A stretch of DNA of 64,000 bases from Phialocephala subalpina (Eukaryota > Ascomycota > Leotiomycetes > Helotiales > Mollisiaceae): contig FJOG01000024.1 of the NCBI GenBank assembly GCA_900073065.1, positions 655,048-719,047 on the forward strand. The letters run 5' to 3'. The notes beneath the pieces were generated by a model. It saw nothing but the letters and a program-made list of their open reading frames with translations. It was not told the DNA's origin and searched no databases. Positions 60,420 to 64,000 of this stretch are shown here, piece by piece (position 1 is the stretch's first letter; each line of letters begins with the position of its first letter). The translations under genes and the position numbers were made by a program.

Positions 60420-61264
60420 ATGGAGGTACCGACACTAGACGCAGATCTCAGGTGACTGGAGGTGGTCGACGCGATGTACTTGTTTACTTGGGTATTGTTT
60501 GTTTTCGCACTTGTGCTAATTTTGTTTCTTTTGATCCCGCATGCGTACGATGCTTTTCGAAGATATTCAAACAATTGGATGAGATCAAGAAAATCAATGG
60601 AGTACTTTTTCGATAAAAAACATCTATCTGGTAGTCATTGCACATATTTCCAGCACGTGGAGAAAATACGTAATCAGGTGTCGTCCAACCATGGCTCAGA
60701 ACTACTTTGAAAGCAGGAACAACAGCGCTAGAGCTGTCTGTCTCCCATATTTGGCACGTCCACGAAGCTTTTCGTCAATTGAATTCATGTTCGCCATCTC
60801 CATTTCCTTTCTCCTTCAAGTGAAGATCATCGCAGTCTTTCCTTTTCGACCAATGCGATTGTTTGAAACACCATGCATAGAAACAAGATCCCAGACTATA
60901 TCATCGCAGAAAGTTAATTCTCGGAGATATAATACTATTTCGATGCTCAAACTGGGGAAGTGGAGCTGTGGCTGATGAAGATGGTGATGTTTGTGGTCTG
61001 CGCGTTCCGGAAATCACTTGTAGGGTGGTGGACAGTGGAGCCCAAGATCATCTGAATTATGCGGCTTCGAACATGCCATTCTGAATTCTCTCCATATCCT
61101 TCGAATGTATAAGGCAGAGGTATGTTGCTGCATTTTTTCGGAGCAGTTCATCAGCCTTTCAATTGAAGCATTTCCTTTTCATTGCTTGTGCACTTTTTTT
61201 CCTAGGCCTGCCCACACTCTTTTCTCCCATCATTTCCTTCATTTCGTGCTTTCATTAGACCACC
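60420..61264. other. Intergenic, promoter of tyrosinase
   Basis: No gene was recognised; short frames only. Confidence 0.4.
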
Positions 61265-62487
61265 ATGAAAAGATTCGCATCATTTTCGATCACTCTCTCA
61301 GTAATTGCACTCGTTATAGGGTCACCTTTTATTGCTTCTCGCGACCAGGTCAAAACACTCGGCACTCCTCAGCGACGAGACAACGTCTCCTTGGCTATCA
61401 CTAGCGAGACTTTTTTCAACGGAACTTGTATGCCCCCCAATTCATCTCCAATTCTCCTACTAACACAGATAATAGGTACCGCCGACAATGTTGAAGTACG
61501 CAAGGAGTGGCGAAGTCTGACAGACACAGAAAAGGCAGCATACATCGACGCAGAACTATGCCTCATGGCGCTTGATGGCGAGACAGGCCTTCCTGGTGCC
61601 GAAGGGAGATTTGATGACTTGCAGGCTGTGCATCAGCATTGGACGAACACTACCAATGGCGATATAATCCACGGCGTGGTAAGTTTCCCAACATCTTGTG
61701 GGCTGCTTTTGAGGCTAACCGGTGTTCAAGGGTCAATTCCTGCCCTGGCATAGGTGGTTCGTCTACACTCACGCAACCCTCCTCCGTACACAATGCAACT
61801 ACACCGGTACAATCCCATGGTGGGACGAAGCCCTCGACGCCGCATCAGGCAACTTCTTCCAATCAAACATGTGGTCCGACGACACCGGATTTGGCGGCAA
61901 CGGCACCTCCTCCAATAACTGCGTCACAACAGGTCCTTTCGCAAACAGAACAATACATATTGGGCCTATGGAAGCTACCACCGATTATTGCTTCAAGCGG
62001 GATTGGAATAATACGTTGGGGGTAGAAGATGCGGCGCAGGAGAATGTAGATGAGTGTTATGCTTACAATGATTATGCGAGTTTTTGGGAGTGTTTGATTG
62101 CGAAGCCGCATGTTGCGGGGCATGGAGGGACGGGAGGTGTGGTGAGTTTTGTCTTCTCTTCCTTCAACATTTCAGGTGAGTGTTGTTTTGGAAGGACTCG
62201 AGGCTGATATGAAGCAGATGGTCGATGGCGACTGCTCCCCGGGCGACCCAATCTTCTACATGCATCACAACTATCTCGATCGTCTCTGGTGGCAGTGGCA
62301 GCAATCCAACTCCTCGAGTCGGATGTATGATATGGCGGGGTACACGACTTCTGAGGAGCCAGCTACGGGGTGGGTGAACACGACGTTGAGCTATGTTATG
62401 AGTATGTATGATATTGTGCCGAACGTCACTGTAGAAGAGGTTATGAACGTGCAGGGTGGGTATTTGTGTTATGAGTTTGAGTACTAG
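61265..62487 (+). CDS. Secreted short-type tyrosinase
   Basis: Four exons (61265-61427, 61476-61678, 61731-62141, 62176-62487) give 362 residues in frame. A signal peptide (MKRFASFSITLSVIALVIGS) precedes the catalytic domain (PF00264). Copper A ligands lie in VHQHW (His107/109), His120 and His129 of HGVGQFLPWHRW. Copper B ligands lie in HVAGHGG (His249, His253) and GDPIFYMHHNYLDRLWW (His289/290). The enzyme oxidises phenols to quinones, for melanin formation or phenolic detoxification outside the cell. It ends soon after the catalytic domain and lacks the roughly 150-residue C-terminal shielding domain of classical tyrosinases, as in short secreted catechol-oxidase-like forms. Several N-x-S/T sites support secretion. 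The family call is firm; monophenolase versus catechol oxidase activity is not resolved. Confidence 0.93.
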
Positions 62488-62713
62488 GGGTTGGAAGTGA
62501 TGGGAGCTCGCTGTTGGTGAATGATGCTGGTGATGATGCTGTATTTTTAGGCGACAAGAGCCCGAGAATTAGCGACAAGTACACTGGACCTCAGTCACTA
62601 CTCACTGAAAGCTAGTGATTAACACCTGAATCCTCTCATTTGCTCCCCAGGCATCCACAGTCGTCTTGACATCATCTCACACCATCGTCAGACAAATGAT
62701 GCCAGTTGTTATA

Positions 62714-64000
62714 TCAACAGATAAGTACAGTACTTCTAGTGTTTTCATGAACTGCATTATCCAACGACTCTTTGCAGCAAAGCCAACAAATGTCATCCGA
62801 GAGAACCACCGTCCGCCGGCCATGGTCGACGCTCATCACTGTGAACGCCAACCTCGCGAGCCAATTCTGATAAGCTCGTATGATCAAAACGCTGCCAGAC
62901 GGAAGATCCAAAAACTCATCCCAGTTATCAATGGAAATCAACGGCGAGCCCTTGGCCCCAAAGATCTCCTGAAAATCGGGTATGGCTTTACGTTTGGCGC
63001 TGTGGTGCTCCGAACATCCACAACGCAAGTTGCTGAGACCTTTGCCGTCGCTTCTTCTCTTGTTGAGGGCTGATAAGACGTCCAAATCAGCCACCCATTC
63101 GCCCCTGTCGTGAACTGAGACCACGGTCTCGACGAGGCTTGCTGGTCTGTCGATGATATGCTGTCCATGAGAACCGTCACTGAGGGGTAGCTCATAGGCA
63201 GTAAACGTCAGATGTAGGGTTGCCTGTTGGAAGCAATTCTCAAGTTTCCCGTCAAACGGCAAATGGTTCACGTGGATCCAGCTTTCATCGTCCCTAACTC
63301 GACACTTCGGCTCTCCAGGCGGTATTAGAACGGTGATACCTGAACGACCGATGCTGCCAGTCACGCGTCTGATTTCTTTCGGCGTCGGAACTTCGGAAGG
63401 ATCACAGAGTAAGGGCGCTGCCACGTATATGGAGTTGCCTGAGGAGAGGGCGAAGGCTTCTTGCAGCCCAGCAGGGTCAAGATTGCAGGATCCAGAATCA
63501 AACATTGCGATGCATGCAAATGCCTGTGCTCTGCTGAGTTCGACTTTAGCAAGTAGATGGCTTTGGTATTCCGGCTGAGGAGGTAGCCATTTGATAACCA
63601 CAGATGTTGAGATACAACCGTTGTGGATATTGTCGCATCGGGTAGCAGCTTGTACACCTGTGCCGCAAGTACTCCTGCCCTCAACGAGCTAGAGTACTCC
63701 GAATAAAGTGAATGGCTTAAGGGTGGCATAGGAGCATAGTGCTGCATCCCTGGAGCATTGGTATGTCTTAAGAGTATTGAAGCAGATTGTGGCTTTCGGA
63801 AGGTAGTAAGCCAGTCGACCAATCGAACCAGATCCAGCATGTCGACTTTCAAAACATCTTCAAGTAACTCTTGAGGAACATAGCTTTTCGTGGCTGCTGC
63901 TGTTCCCATGGGGGGAGCGTAAGGCGTTATGACGTTCTTGGTGTAATCCAACTCAAAGATCGCGGCCGTGTCAGGATCTCCACAGACTAGCTTAAGTCCC
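62714..64000 (-). CDS. Conserved fungal protein, 3' part, apparent frameshift
   Basis: The gene enters from the right edge already in frame (LVCGDPDTAAIFELDYTKN), continues to SHSLYSEYS near 63690, and resumes one frame away with LVEGRSTCGTGVQAATRCDN, ending at 62714. About 420 residues are visible. Phrases such as IKWLPPQPEYQSHLLAKVEL, SRAQAFACIAMFDSGSC, GNSIYVAAPLLCDPSE and SVVSVHDRGEWVADLDVL-like segments belong to a large family of uncharacterised ascomycete proteins that I know only as hypothetical. No intron fits the frame change at about 63688, so a single-base deletion or sequencing error is likely. No catalytic function can be assigned. The start lies outside the window. Confidence 0.7.

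Noticed and set aside
1..64000. CRISPR arrays, rRNA genes or secondary-metabolite core enzymes
   Set aside because: No regularly spaced short repeats, no rRNA-like sequence and no PKS, NRPS or terpene synthase motifs were seen.

Overview
The window is nuclear DNA of a filamentous ascomycete (Pezizomycotina). Evidence: short 45-110 bp GT-AG introns with CTAAC/CTGAC-like branch points, a Zn2Cys6 transcription factor, a GH3 xylosidase, a heme-haloperoxidase, a secreted tyrosinase, and AT-rich islands whose repeat copies differ mainly by C-to-T and G-to-A, the signature of repeat-induced point mutation (RIP). A helotialean (Leotiomycetes) source is a guess from general character, not a demonstration.

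Layout. 1-2.3 kb: no gene recognised. 2.3-8.1 kb: a polytopic membrane protein with a GC-AG intron, an NCS1 nucleobase permease and a Cys-rich single-pass surface protein. 9.5-15.5 kb (minus strand): a peroxygenase-like heme protein, a broken Cys-rich PAN-like gene with an in-frame TAG, and a nine-exon GH3 beta-xylosidase. 17-25 kb: a Zn2Cys6 regulator with an apparent frameshift, an HsbA-like secreted protein and a GRAM/TBC/EF-hand Rab-GAP. 26-28 kb: a small Cys/His repeat protein and two tandem paralogous single-C2H2 proteins. 28.8-30.1 kb: an AT-rich element bounded by inverted repeats. 31-32.3 kb: an SLC35F-type transporter. 33-39 kb: mostly gene-poor, with a minisatellite, one unidentified membrane protein and a MITE. 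40-48.9 kb: a tandem array of about 0.58-0.60 kb promoter-bearing units, the fourth split by a 6.17-kb RIP-degraded Copia-type LTR retrotransposon with intact target-site duplication. 49.2-51.6 kb: a single-pass Ser/Pro-rich protein. 53.9-58.1 kb: a second cluster of degenerate TATA-bearing repeats. 59-64 kb: a gene with several frame breaks, a compact tyrosinase and the 3' part of a conserved fungal gene running off the window.

The xylosidase, tyrosinase, peroxygenase-like protein and secreted or surface Cys-rich proteins suggest plant-litter or host-surface contact. No classical secondary-metabolite cluster (PKS, NRPS or terpene synthase core) is present. The most unusual structure is the repeat family. 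In four tandem units a TATA box is followed at a nearly fixed distance (+223 to +229) by a conserved AATGACA-like motif. In the two best-preserved units an ATG lies exactly 73 nt after the TATA box and opens related short peptides. This looks like a family of small gene-like transcription units, now decayed, coding or non-coding. Exon models were checked for reading-phase consistency by hand; no database search was possible.
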